The translations under genes were made by a program, and so were the position numbers. Of a stretch of 55,700 nt of DNA, positions 27,297 through 36,679 are shown in pieces; position 1 is the stretch's first letter, and each line of letters starts with the position of its first letter. The notes under the pieces are model-generated. The model worked only from the letters and a program-made list of their open reading frames with translations. It made no database searches and had not been told where the DNA came from. Source of the stretch: Mariaggregatimicrobium sp964498785 (GTDB lineage: Bacteria > Zhuqueibacterota > Zhuqueibacteria > Thermofontimicrobiales > Thiofontviventaceae); NCBI GenBank assembly GCA_964498785.1, contig CAZCJL010000036.1, positions 1 through 55,700 of the forward strand, given 5' to 3'.

Positions 27297-29486
27297 TTAT
27301 AACATCCCTTTTTTCTTGCGAATAAACCATTCAACGCTCAACAGAAGAATAATCAAAAGAAGCAATATCAATTTATTCCATATTTCCCATTGGCGGGAAA
27401 GTTCATTACTACGTTCCGGGAATTTCAGTTCCTGTTGCATTGACGCGATATTTTCTGGTGTGAAATATTTCCCTCCGCTTTTAAACGCGATTTGCTGCAA
27501 CAGGTTTTCATTCATTTTAGTTTCCAGAAATTCGAGGCTGAATTCTTCCATGGAAAAACGACCGCTATCTTTACCCAAAAGCTGGTCATTTGCCATTGCC
27601 CGCCCATCATAACGATAATCGCCGCCTTCCAGAACCTGAAATTCGCCTTCGTATTTGCCATTTCCGATACTCGAAAGCTCGACCTCATAGAGTTTGGATT
27701 TGCCGCTAATACTTACTCTCACACTCGCACCGTCCCGCGGGCGGTAGTCTTCGTAATAAACCTCAGCAGTGAACGTCACTTTTTCCCCGCTGCGATAAAT
27801 TTCTTTATCCGGGAGAATTCGCACCAGTTTGCTATCTTCCCGTGTGACTAACCAGCGCACACAATTTCCTAAAAATTTTGAAAATGCATTGGCGTCAATT
27901 CCAATGCCTGACATCAAAAAATCCCAGCGCCAGATTCCGTAACCAGTGATAATCAGCGATTTCTGCTGATTCATTTTACGGGCCACAACCAACGGGAGAT
28001 TGTTGGCTGCCCCGCGAATCAGGGTTCGCTGCTGGTCAACTTCCAGCAAGACAGTACTTCCGGGCACCGGATCAATTCTGCGGAATGAATAATAAATTGG
28101 TGGTAAATCACGCCACATATTTTGATTTTCGATTTCATCTTCTGACAGGCGCATCAATGGATGCTGCAAGCCTTCAGTAGTTAACTGGATCGAAACGAGT
28201 TGCTCGTTAATTGGGAAAACCCGTAAATTAATCGGGAGATAACCGGCTAATGGTTCCAGAGCGGGATAGTGCAGCTCTTTGCTCCCGATAATCATCAGTG
28301 ATTTGGTTCCATCTTCCATATATTCAGCTAACAAACTGATAACATAAGCCGGGAAATCACGCCGGGGGAAATCGAGCAAAATTGCCGCATCGTATATTTT
28401 TAACTGACTCACGGCAGCGGGAAACTGTCCTTCGTAGAACTCGTTCCTGTTTTTTAGCGTGAAATAGGTCGTTTCCACATTTTCATCATTATTCAGGTTT
28501 TGTTTTAAAAATGCCAGATCATAACCCGGCGCCCCACTAATAACAACCACTTTCATCTTATCTTTTAAGACGCTGGTATAAAAGTTTTTGGTGTTATTCA
28601 ATCCGGTTAATTCTCCGGCAAGGGGCGGTATTTGCAAAATATATTTCTGATTACCCGGGGTTTCAGGGACATAATGCATCCGAACTCTGGTTTGTAACGC
28701 ATCATCTGTTAATTCAACATATTTTGTATCTAATATTTTACCATCTTTAATAAGTTGTAGCGGTACTTTTCTATCCTTAAAACCGTTTGCCTTAACTGTC
28801 ACATCCACCGGGACTTTATTATTCGCGTACGTGATTCGATTGGTAATAATTCTGGAAATGACAATATCCTTTTGTTCCTGCGGATCGCCGATACCGATGG
28901 GGAAAATGGGCACATCCATATCTTCAGCGTAACGGACAGGATTTTCGCCAATATTAAAAATGCCATCCGTAACCAGCACCACGCCTGCGAGATATTTTTC
29001 ATCCATTCGCTCGTTCAGTTGCTGCAATGCGGCAGTAATATCTGTACCATCAGCGTTAAATTGAAGGGAATCGATTGGTGACGATTCTAACGGAGTCAGC
29101 CCATCTGAAAATTTATAAAATTCCGTAATGCGGTCATTTTCTTTTTTATTCAGAAATGATTGCTTAAATAGCGAACGAACCTGTTCCGAGCGTTTGCCTT
29201 TTGCATCGGTCAAATCCATACTCGCGGATGTATCCGTCAGGACAGCAACGACAGGTTTTTCGACCTTTGTCCAGGTGAGGCTGAGTAACGGTTCAAACAA
29301 AATGAAGATTATGATCAAAAAAACCAAACCACGAAGTAAAATTAAAAAGCGGCGCAGGCCGAGGGAAACCGGTGGATTTGTTCGACGGTACATATAAATT
29401 GCATAAGCAATAAGTAAGGCAACCAGTCCTAAAAATATAATGCTACTTCCGATCATTTCCAATTGTAAATTTTCAAACATCAACAC
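27297..29486 (-). CDS. Membrane-anchored von Willebrand factor A (VWA) domain protein
   Basis: A 729-residue protein. Two membrane segments occupy about residues 11-33 and 45-66. A VWA domain follows (about 77-250) with a complete MIDAS start DTSASMD, a downstream Thr in GTDITAAL and the VLVTDGIFN aspartate, so metal-dependent ligand binding is plausible. A central region (KVVVISGAPGYDLAFLK, then DAAILLDFPRRDFP) resembles the glutamine-amidotransferase-like domain found after VWA in similar proteins. A beta-sandwich follows, and a final membrane segment ends in a basic tail. The family is related to BatA and DUF1355-type proteins. Its stop is one base from the next start, and ExbD follows, which suggests a membrane complex. 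Confidence 0.82.
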   Translation of the reverse strand: MLMFENLQLEMIGSSIIFLGLVALLIAYAIYMYRRTNPPVSLGLRRFLILLRGLVFLIIIFILFEPLLSLTWTKVEKPVVAVLTDTSASMDLTDAKGKRSEQVRSLFKQSFLNKKENDRITEFYKFSDGLTPLESSPIDSLQFNADGTDITAALQQLNERMDEKYLAGVVLVTDGIFNIGENPVRYAEDMDVPIFPIGIGDPQEQKDIVISRIITNRITYANNKVPVDVTVKANGFKDRKVPLQLIKDGKILDTKYVELTDDALQTRVRMHYVPETPGNQKYILQIPPLAGELTGLNNTKNFYTSVLKDKMKVVVISGAPGYDLAFLKQNLNNDENVETTYFTLKNRNEFYEGQFPAAVSQLKIYDAAILLDFPRRDFPAYVISLLAEYMEDGTKSLMIIGSKELHYPALEPLAGYLPINLRVFPINEQLVSIQLTTEGLQHPLMRLSEDEIENQNMWRDLPPIYYSFRRIDPVPGSTVLLEVDQQRTLIRGAANNLPLVVARKMNQQKSLIITGYGIWRWDFLMSGIGIDANAFSKFLGNCVRWLVTREDSKLVRILPDKEIYRSGEKVTFTAEVYYEDYRPRDGASVRVSISGKSKLYEVELSSIGNGKYEGEFQVLEGGDYRYDGRAMANDQLLGKDSGRFSMEEFSLEFLETKMNENLLQQIAFKSGGKYFTPENIASMQQELKFPERSNELSRQWEIWNKLILLLLIILLLSVEWFIRKKKGML

Positions 29487-29666
29487 TCCTGTTGCATTTT
29501 GGGAAAAGCAATCAAATTACAGGTATATTCACTCACATCATGACATTTTGTTTCAAATATAACAACAAAAAATGATATATCAAAACAAAAATCAACAAAT
29601 TCACATCACGACAGACGAGTCATGTAAAAAATCATCACAAAGTTTACAAAGTCAAGAGATGAATTG

Positions 29667-29729
29667 CCACGCTTTTTAAAGCGTGGATTATGATTATCTT
29701 CCACTAATATATTTAGGGATTTTAATCCC
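29667..29729. repeat. Two short REP-like hairpins
   Basis: CCACGCTTT-TT-AAAGCGTGG (29667-29686) and GGGATT-TT-AATCCC (29716-29729). They are similar in kind to the palindromes near the epimerase but have a different sequence. They lie in the 547-bp gap between two minus-strand genes, which holds no gene that I can see. Confidence 0.6.
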
Positions 29730-29814
29730 CTGTGTTGATTTTTCCTATAACGATAGCATCAACAACACTGAGAGTTAAATTACCGGACGGTGCATTTGGA
29801 TAGCGAATAGATTG

Positions 29815-30003
29815 GGGCTGTATCAAAAGTCATTTTTTGGTGCCATTCCTGCGAATGCAGGAATCCCCTAAATTTTTAATAATTAAAAGATTCCGGGACA
29901 AGCCCGGAATGACATTTTATAAAAAAATCAGACTTATGATACAGCTCCATCGCTATTCCTCATGAATTTGCAAAAAACAAATTTGGGACTTTTGATACAG
30001 CCC
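29815..30003. mobile_element. MITE-like element with perfect 17-bp terminal inverted repeats
   Basis: Left end GGGCTGTATCAAAAGTC (29815-29831) and right end GACTTTTGATACAGCCC (29987-30003) are perfect inverted repeats. The 189-bp element has no coding capacity. Inside are a third, inverted end-like copy (29931-29948, GACTTATGATACAGCTCC) and two hairpins, ATTCCTGC/GCAGGAAT (29845-29864) and ATTCCGGG/CCCGGAAT (29890-29910). The internal third end suggests a nested or chimaeric origin. No transposase for it is in the window. No convincing target duplication is seen. Confidence 0.75.
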
Positions 30004-30033
30004 GCAATTCATTTGTTGCAGATTCTTTCTGAA

Positions 30034-31383
30034 TTAACGACTTACTCTATGCCGAATTGCTTCACCAATCACCGTGTCCTCTTTTGGATACATCACAGTC
30101 GGAGTTTCTACAGCAGGCTCAGGGGAGATATTTACTATCTGCCAAAGGAACCGGGACCATTGGTCCGGGAATTCTGTTTTACAATAACGAAAGAATGCCG
30201 CGTAGCGCATGGTGGCCACGGTGGCGTCCCACACTGCCGGGTTGATCGCTCGTAACAAATCCGTGCGACGTGATATTTTTTGACTCATTTCCTCAAGATG
30301 TTCAACTGTAAATCCATCAATATCTGTGGCCAGCATCACCACCAATTCGAGCAACGACTCTGCCGTGTACTGCTGCAAATAAGAAATACGTTCCTGTTTT
30401 GTGGGAATATTCAACAATTCAACAACCGTTCCGCCAGAGTAAAAGCGATGCAATTTTTCATACTCATTTAGCCTGGCGATTAATTCCTGAATAACCCAAT
30501 TATGGTTGTCAAAGAACGGATTTTCCTCGTGTTTTTGTTTTAATGTGTTTTGATAAGAATTGATGATTTGTTGCTGCACCTGTTGCGCGTCATAATCAGA
30601 ATGATCACTTTTATAGCGCCAGAAAAAATAATACGGATCGCCATCAATCATCAGCGTGTCATTTTTCACTGAAAAATTGACAGTTCGGGTGTAATCTGTA
30701 ATCACATAGGATCGATGCGCTGCTTGCTGATCTGCCTTCACCTCATTCATATAATTGATAAATTGAATCATACCATAACGGTTCGCCGGGACATCGGGAG
30801 TTTTTTCACCATTGCCCAAAATATATCGTTTCTGTTCCTGCGGCAGATCGATGGTGTGATCATACAAAATTAAAATATCCGCGTGAAATAAACGCAGTCC
30901 GAGTAACGTATTTGTAAACTGCGGATGGTAGTTTAAAATGTGTCCATTGGCTTCACGAATTTGCTGAGCCAACTGTTTATCTTTCAGATGACCGAACAGC
31001 GTGAAGCAGGAATAAAATTGACTGTCTGCATACCTGGCAATGGGGATCAACAGCCAGTCATGGATATCTGAATAAACCGATTTGCCATTGATCGATAGTT
31101 GCAGTCGTTTACCGTCGTTATTTTCAGGAACATAATTCAACTGAACTGATTTGACTTTGAAACCATTTTCCGGCTGCGCTACCTGATCAAACGAGATGCC
31201 GCCAACGCCTCCGACAAATTCTGACGAATGCGCACCGACGTCCATTTTTATAGCGACGGTCAGGGATTCTGCCTCCAGGGTAGCGAACACGTATTGCCCC
31301 CGCCACTCAATGGCGTACAAAATCGATTGGAGCAATAGGAAGAAAATCAGGAGTATAAACAGTGACAGATTTTTGGTAGTCAT
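30034..31383 (-). CDS. Unrecognised secreted/periplasmic protein
   Basis: A 449-residue protein with a signal peptide (about 1-24, LFILLIFFLLLQSILYAIEW). No domain is recognised. Residues 25-125 look beta-rich (YVFATLEAESLTVAIKMD). The middle part contains FHADILILYDHTIDLP, and the rest is mostly helical with many charged residues (about 255-430). It does not carry a T9SS sorting domain. It is transcribed on its own, upstream of the VWA-ExbD operon, but separated from it by the MITE-like element. The start ATG has no clear ribosome site. Confidence 0.65.
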   Translation of the reverse strand: MTTKNLSLFILLIFFLLLQSILYAIEWRGQYVFATLEAESLTVAIKMDVGAHSSEFVGGVGGISFDQVAQPENGFKVKSVQLNYVPENNDGKRLQLSINGKSVYSDIHDWLLIPIARYADSQFYSCFTLFGHLKDKQLAQQIREANGHILNYHPQFTNTLLGLRLFHADILILYDHTIDLPQEQKRYILGNGEKTPDVPANRYGMIQFINYMNEVKADQQAAHRSYVITDYTRTVNFSVKNDTLMIDGDPYYFFWRYKSDHSDYDAQQVQQQIINSYQNTLKQKHEENPFFDNHNWVIQELIARLNEYEKLHRFYSGGTVVELLNIPTKQERISYLQQYTAESLLELVVMLATDIDGFTVEHLEEMSQKISRRTDLLRAINPAVWDATVATMRYAAFFRYCKTEFPDQWSRFLWQIVNISPEPAVETPTVMYPKEDTVIGEAIRHRVSR

Positions 31384-31442
31384 TTCAATCTATTGTATCT
31401 TAAATGAATAATAATTCAATGATGAAATCCATAAAGGGATTT

Positions 31443-31495
31443 CACTCCGGGGTGCTATTCTCATCTGCGTCTCAGGAGCATTGATGGATTACACA
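31443..31495 (+). repeat. Degenerate palindromic repeat E, copy 4
   Basis: CACTCCGGGGTGC, CTCAGGAGCATT and a TGGATTACAC end are similar in order to copies 1-3, but the outer stem is mostly lost. It lies in the 332-bp gap between the divergent genes 30034-31383 and 31716-32807; nothing else coding is seen there. Confidence 0.45.
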
Positions 31496-31660
31496 CGAAC
31501 ACACAAACTAATATAACAAGCAAAATTTGTAATGTCAAGAACAATTTATTGCTGAAATTTAAAATATTTTTATTATTTGGTTTGAATAATACCGAATCAT
31601 TTTATGAATGATAAATCGCAACCATCATCATTTCAATTCGTACCAGAAGGGAAGTTTTAT

Positions 31661-31689
31661 TTGACAAATTTAAAATAATTTAATACCTT
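31661..31689 (+). promoter_or_regulatory. Possible sigma-70-like promoter
   Basis: TTGACA at 31661-31666 is followed after 17 bp by TACCTT. The -35 match is perfect but the -10 is poor. It would give a very short leader before AGGAGA (31705-31710) and the TTG start at 31716. Confidence 0.3.
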
Positions 31690-31715
31690 CTACTGTATTA
31701 TAACAGGAGATTCAG

Positions 31716-32807
31716 TTGAAAATAAAATGGATTGTCATCATATTAACAATGCTATCTTGTAGCACGCAGCTCCTTTTTGCCGCGAGTGCGTCTGAACCAA
31801 TGCAAACCAATCTCAACATGACATTGCAGGTTTCGGAAATCAAAATTAAAGATGCCCGGGAATCACTGTTCGATGATACCGGAGAATTCTACTTTAAAAT
31901 GACTGTCGGCGACCGGACAATCCGGCTTCCCGGCTCTGGTCAGATTGATCGCAAAAAAGATCAGTACATCCGCCCGACGGATTCTGGCCTCGTGAATGAA
32001 CCGTTCTGGAATGTATCACTCAACGTGCAGGCTCAGCAATTATCCATCACATTCCATGGTTATGAAGAAGACCCATCTCCCAACAGCGACGATGATCTGG
32101 GAGAAGTTTCCGTTTCGCTCGACCTCACGGATTACGCTTTTTTATCCGAAACAACAGAACGCAAGCTGGAGCGAGGTGATTTTTACGTTGTCTTTACACT
32201 CTCCTGCGCGCCGGTTATTTCATCAACAACTCATCCGGATTCGACAAGTAGTTATGAAAATACAACAGCTATCTTTCAATGGACGCAAAACTACCCCGCA
32301 ATCGGCATTGTTGGTTACAGTTATCAACTCGATAAATCCTGTTGCACAGAACCGGATGATCAATTAGAAGGAACGCATACATCGATACAGTTCGATAATC
32401 TCGAACAGGGAGTGCATTGGTTTCATATTAAAGCGCAGGATAAATTGGGTTACTGGTCCAATACGGCGCATTTTCAAATAAATATTGGTGCGTCTATCGA
32501 CGTGAGAGCAAAAGAGACTGAACAGCCACGACAGTTTCAATTATTTCAGAACTATCCCAATCCGTTCAATGCCAGCACGGTCATTTCATATCAGTTAGAG
32601 AACCCCGAACAAGTCGTGCTGGAAATTTACAACCTGAATGGCAAATTCATCACCCGGCTCGTGGATGGTCAACAGGCAGCGGGGTTGCAATCAATCCGCT
32701 GGCACGGAACGGACGATTTTAACGGTGTGGCAGCCTCCGGACTTTATATCATCGTACTGCGAGTCGGCGGACAAATCGAGACGCGCAAAATGACAATGCT
32801 GCGATAA
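31716..32807 (+). CDS. Secreted protein with T9SS C-terminal sorting domain
   Basis: A 363-residue protein with a signal peptide (about 1-23, ending SCSTQLLFAAS). The start codon is TTG, supported by AGGAGA 5 bases upstream. Residues 30-145 form a beta domain of unknown type (MTLQVSEIKIKDARE, then DDLGEVSVSLDL). Residues 155-255 resemble a fibronectin/Ig-like domain with the phrase YSYQLDKSCC and HWFHIKAQDKLGYWS. The last ~80 residues are a T9SS sorting domain starting FQNYPNPFNASTVISYQL. The protein is therefore expected on the surface or outside. Ligand is unknown. Confidence 0.8.
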   Translation: MKIKWIVIILTMLSCSTQLLFAASASEPMQTNLNMTLQVSEIKIKDARESLFDDTGEFYFKMTVGDRTIRLPGSGQIDRKKDQYIRPTDSGLVNEPFWNVSLNVQAQQLSITFHGYEEDPSPNSDDDLGEVSVSLDLTDYAFLSETTERKLERGDFYVVFTLSCAPVISSTTHPDSTSSYENTTAIFQWTQNYPAIGIVGYSYQLDKSCCTEPDDQLEGTHTSIQFDNLEQGVHWFHIKAQDKLGYWSNTAHFQINIGASIDVRAKETEQPRQFQLFQNYPNPFNASTVISYQLENPEQVVLEIYNLNGKFITRLVDGQQAAGLQSIRWHGTDDFNGVAASGLYIIVLRVGGQIETRKMTMLR

Positions 32808-32916
32808 TATTTCGGAGGAGGCATCGTAGTAAGGATATGTGCTTTGTTTTTTTTTATTAATGATATTTAGATATACAAATAAAGATTATAGCTAAACCAA
32901 ATAACCAGAGGAAATC

Positions 32917-35073
32917 ATGAGATTAACAAAAATCTCTCTCATATTCTTGATACTTTTAACATCCGTTTTACATCTTTCCGCACGTGAGGAGAAAACCCGG
33001 GTTGCGATCCTGGATATGGAATTGACGGGCATGGACAGTTCCATGATACCGATATTCACAAATCGCTTTCGTGCGGAGCTAATCACTACCGATGAATTTG
33101 ACGTGATGGAACGCAACCGGATGGAAGAAATATTACAGGAACAGGGCTTCCAGCAAACCGGCGCCTGCACATCCGACGAATGCCTGGTGGAAGCCGGGCG
33201 TATGCTGGGAGTGGCGCGCATGATCGCGGGCAGTGTCGGCAAAGTGGGCACGCTGTTCACAATCACAGCCCGGATGATCGATGTGGAAACGGGGCGTATT
33301 TTACTGTCCGTTACCGAAGACACGCCCAAACCTGTGGAAAATGTGCTCACCGAATCCCTCAAAAATACGGCGGAGAAACTCTCGGTCCAGGCAGCCGCCG
33401 CGGATGATAAATTAACCGGCTTTGGCTCGCTCTCTATTACCTCGGATCCCGTCGGCGCGCGGATTTTTCTGGATGGCAAAATTTTACCGGACGTTACCCC
33501 GTTCGTGATTGACAGCATTGCCACGGGTGTGCATGTGCTGCGGTTGCAAAAAGACGTGCTGGCAGCATCGAAAGCGATTTTCATTGCGCCCAAGGAAATG
33601 AATTCCATCGACCTGTCGCTGACAATGGCAAAAGGGACGCTGAAAGTTATCGCCGATCCGCCGGATGTGGAAATTTTCATCGATCATAAATCCCGAGGAA
33701 CCGCCCCCAAACAGATCACCGATTTGCCGGTAGGCTCCTATTTTCTAAAATTAACGAAACAGGGTTTTGTGGAAAACACCCGCATTGTCACAATTAAAGA
33801 AAATGAAACCACGGTCATCTCAGCCAAACTGGTGCGGATGGCATTTCTCTCAATCACTGCGCAACCGCTTGATTGCGAGGTCGCGATTGATGATTCTGTT
33901 GCCGGTAAAACGCCGTTGCACTCGTACCCGCTAAATCCCGGATTTCATAAAATATCAGTTCGCAAAAACGGATTCGTGAATTGGGATGACACGCGTTCCC
34001 TACCGGCTGGTGAGTTAACATCTCTCCATGTTATTCTCAAACGCGTGGCAACTCTGTTCATCAACAGCGAACCGGCGGAGGCTGAAATTTACATCGATGG
34101 GCTTTACCGGGGAAACACACCGCTCACCATTTCTGACCTGCCGCCCGGGATGACGGATATCAAACTTGAAAAACAGTATTTTGAAGATCACCGCGCGCAA
34201 ATCGGGCTTGCAGAGGGCGAAACCAAAAACCTGAACGTCAATCTCGTGCGCAAGACAGGCATCCTGAAAATTCAAACCATTCCTTCCAATGCGCAGGTGG
34301 AGCTGGACGGCAAAATTATCGGCAGCACGCCGCTGGAACTAAACGACATTCCGTTTGGGAATCACCGGCTGGTGCTGTCAAAGCAGGGATTTCAGGCGGT
34401 AAAACAGGACATTCTCATTGAAAGCCATTTGCCGGAGTTGGTGAGCGTAAATTTCGAGATCGCCCGCGGGATTCTGTTTCTGCAGCCAAATCCCAGGGAT
34501 GCACGCATCTATCTGGACGGTAAAAAAATCGACGGACAATCCACAATGGGCCTGGAATTATTTCCCGGACAATACAACGTTCGTGCGGAGCGTCCCGGTT
34601 ATGAAAAATTCTCCACCACGGCTGACATCAAACCGGACGACGGTTTTTCTCTTAAAATTGATATGCAAAAGAAAACCTGGCAAAACGCTGTGTGGCGATC
34701 AGCAATCCTGCCCGGCTGGGGGCAACATTATGCGGAAAAGAAAACCCGAACTCATTTGTTTCCGATACTTGAAGCGTGCGCCCTAACAGGAGCGGTTATT
34801 TCCGATTTGATTTACGATGATCATATTTCCGATTACAACACCGCCCGCCGAAAATATATGTCGGCGATCTCGGAGAAGGATATCAGTCGCTTTCGGGAAC
34901 AGGCGCAGGATGCGTACGACAGCGCCGGGTCGGCGAAAGATACACGACGTGGTTTTGTATACGCAGCCGCTGGTATCTGGCTACTCAATATTCTGGACGC
35001 GGCGATTTTTCCGCCGGTGCAGCCCGTACTTTTACCGGATCAGTACGGCTTGAATTTGTCGGTTCCTTTTTAA
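32917..35073 (+). CDS. PEGA-repeat envelope protein with CsgG/FlgO-like N-terminus and DUF5683-like C-terminus
   Basis: A 718-residue protein with a signal peptide (about 1-23). Residues 25-170 look like a CsgG/FlgO-type fold (VAILDMELTGMDSSM, DEFDVMERNRMEEILQEQG, GVARMIAGSVGKVG). Six or so PEGA domains follow (about 170-590), each with a pattern like G.L.I.S.P..A.I.LDGK and L..G.H.L...K.GF. The C-terminus resembles DUF5683 (AILPGWGQHYAEKKT and two hydrophobic segments). PEGA domains are usually found on envelope proteins. Ribosome site AGAGGAAA precedes the ATG. The SUMF1-like gene follows after 22 bp, so they form an operon. Confidence 0.85.
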   Translation: MRLTKISLIFLILLTSVLHLSAREEKTRVAILDMELTGMDSSMIPIFTNRFRAELITTDEFDVMERNRMEEILQEQGFQQTGACTSDECLVEAGRMLGVARMIAGSVGKVGTLFTITARMIDVETGRILLSVTEDTPKPVENVLTESLKNTAEKLSVQAAAADDKLTGFGSLSITSDPVGARIFLDGKILPDVTPFVIDSIATGVHVLRLQKDVLAASKAIFIAPKEMNSIDLSLTMAKGTLKVIADPPDVEIFIDHKSRGTAPKQITDLPVGSYFLKLTKQGFVENTRIVTIKENETTVISAKLVRMAFLSITAQPLDCEVAIDDSVAGKTPLHSYPLNPGFHKISVRKNGFVNWDDTRSLPAGELTSLHVILKRVATLFINSEPAEAEIYIDGLYRGNTPLTISDLPPGMTDIKLEKQYFEDHRAQIGLAEGETKNLNVNLVRKTGILKIQTIPSNAQVELDGKIIGSTPLELNDIPFGNHRLVLSKQGFQAVKQDILIESHLPELVSVNFEIARGILFLQPNPRDARIYLDGKKIDGQSTMGLELFPGQYNVRAERPGYEKFSTTADIKPDDGFSLKIDMQKKTWQNAVWRSAILPGWGQHYAEKKTRTHLFPILEACALTGAVISDLIYDDHISDYNTARRKYMSAISEKDISRFREQAQDAYDSAGSAKDTRRGFVYAAAGIWLLNILDAAIFPPVQPVLLPDQYGLNLSVPF

Positions 35074-35095
35074 CTTTATCACGAGGTCAAATAAA

Positions 35096-36496
35096 ATGGC
35101 GTTTCGTTTGATATATATCCTGTTTACAATTGTCCTGATGTTTGGCTCTTGCCAGGACATGCCCACTGAATTTAAATCTGACAATCCGCTGGATACGTTA
35201 AATCCTGTAACCGGCGGCGATCCGTTTCAATTGCAGGCTGTGCTTGAAGGGGATCATGTGCTGCTGAAATGGCGTCAGGTGGAGCACGAAAACGTTACCA
35301 GCTATCACCTGTATCGCAGCGTGGATGGAGCGGATCAATTTTCATTATTGACATCCACGGCTGACACGACGTGCGCGGATACCTCGATTGCAGACGGTCA
35401 TAGTTATTCTTATAAAGTGATCGCGGCTGCAGAATCCGGCTCAGAGAGCAGTCTGGAAAATGTCGCTGCAGTGCAGATCGTCACAGCGCCGCTTATGTAC
35501 ATCAACGACGATGCGCCATTTACTTTCGACTTAACAGTCACGCTGACACTGATGGCGCCCACAGCCAGCGACGTATGGATCAGCCATTACTCCGCTTTTA
35601 ACGACGGTGCGTGGCGACCCTACTCCCCGACAATAAGTTATGATCTCCTCGACAATGAAGGCTCGCAAACCGTTTATGCCAAATTTCGCTACAACGATGG
35701 TACTGTTTCAGAAACTGTGTTCGATGCGATTCATCTCGATTTATCTGCGCCGCCGATGGTCTATATTTCGGCCGGTGAATTTGTGATGGGAAGTCCCGAT
35801 TCCCTCGGCGATTCGGACGAGCATCCCCGGCACACCGTCTATCTCGACGGATTCTGGATTGATAAATACGAAGTCACCAATGACCAATATGCCAAATTCC
35901 TTTCATCAGGCAATGCGCACCATTTTCATCCGAACATGCAGATAGAGGATGTGGGCGATGGCGCGTTTCTTCCGGCAGAGGGTTATGAGTACTTCCCGGT
36001 GGTACACGTCACTTACGATGACGCCCGTGCCTATGCTGCCTGGCGCGGCCAATCACTGCCCACCGAAGCGCAGTGGGAAAAAGCCGCCCGCGGCACAGAC
36101 GAACGCATTTATCCCTGGGGCGCGACCATCGAAAGCAACCACGCCAATTTCTGGAACAACGGCGATCCCTGTGAAACCCGCGGGATACAGTTGACGCCTG
36201 TCGGCTTTTTCAACGGCGATAATGTGAACGGTTACCTTACAAAAGACAGCCAGAGTCCTTACGGCGCGTACGACATGGCAGGCAATGTCCGCGAATGGTG
36301 TCTCGACTGGTACAATGCTGATTATTACAGTACAAGCAGTGCGGAAAATCCCACCGGTCCCGGCAGTGGTACGCATCGCGTCACCCGCGGCGGTTCCTTC
36401 ACCGACGATCCTTATTACTTGCGAACGTCTGCCCGCTCGCCGCGGTTGCCTGTGGAGCGAAGCGGTGATGTAGGGTTTCGGTGTGTGAGGTGGTGA
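35096..36496 (+). CDS. FGE-sulfatase (SUMF1)-fold protein with fibronectin III domain
   Basis: A 466-residue protein with a signal peptide that may be a lipoprotein type (MFGSC, weak lipobox). A fibronectin III domain lies at about 40-130 (VLLKWRQVEHENVTSYHLYRS form). The FGE-sulfatase domain spans about 220-466, with VYISAGEFVMGS, GFWIDKYEVTNDQYAKF, PVVHVTYDDARAYAAW, PTEAQWEKAARG, YDMAGNVREWCLDW and VTRGGSF. The RGGSF segment is followed by TDDPYYLR without the cysteines used by true formylglycine-generating enzymes. So this is probably a binding or structural member rather than an active sulfatase-maturing enzyme. It is the last gene of an operon with the PEGA protein. Confidence 0.85.
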   Translation: MAFRLIYILFTIVLMFGSCQDMPTEFKSDNPLDTLNPVTGGDPFQLQAVLEGDHVLLKWRQVEHENVTSYHLYRSVDGADQFSLLTSTADTTCADTSIADGHSYSYKVIAAAESGSESSLENVAAVQIVTAPLMYINDDAPFTFDLTVTLTLMAPTASDVWISHYSAFNDGAWRPYSPTISYDLLDNEGSQTVYAKFRYNDGTVSETVFDAIHLDLSAPPMVYISAGEFVMGSPDSLGDSDEHPRHTVYLDGFWIDKYEVTNDQYAKFLSSGNAHHFHPNMQIEDVGDGAFLPAEGYEYFPVVHVTYDDARAYAAWRGQSLPTEAQWEKAARGTDERIYPWGATIESNHANFWNNGDPCETRGIQLTPVGFFNGDNVNGYLTKDSQSPYGAYDMAGNVREWCLDWYNADYYSTSSAENPTGPGSGTHRVTRGGSFTDDPYYLRTSARSPRLPVERSGDVGFRCVRW

Positions 36497-36679
36497 GATG
36501 AAAATGTTCCGATTTTATACCAATGATTGTTACCTTTTTGTATTATAAAATATCTTTTTCAAAAAAATCTTGTATTATTTCTGGTTATTGATTATCTTTA
36601 TAAAATTTAAAATGAATATTATACCGTTGCGCAGTAATTAAACAATAATGAACGAAAATATTTTTAGGTATTACAAAAA

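Noticed and set aside
35760..36496. Active formylglycine-generating enzyme
   Set aside because: The RGGSF segment is not followed by the cysteines of the family, and no sulfatase gene is near.
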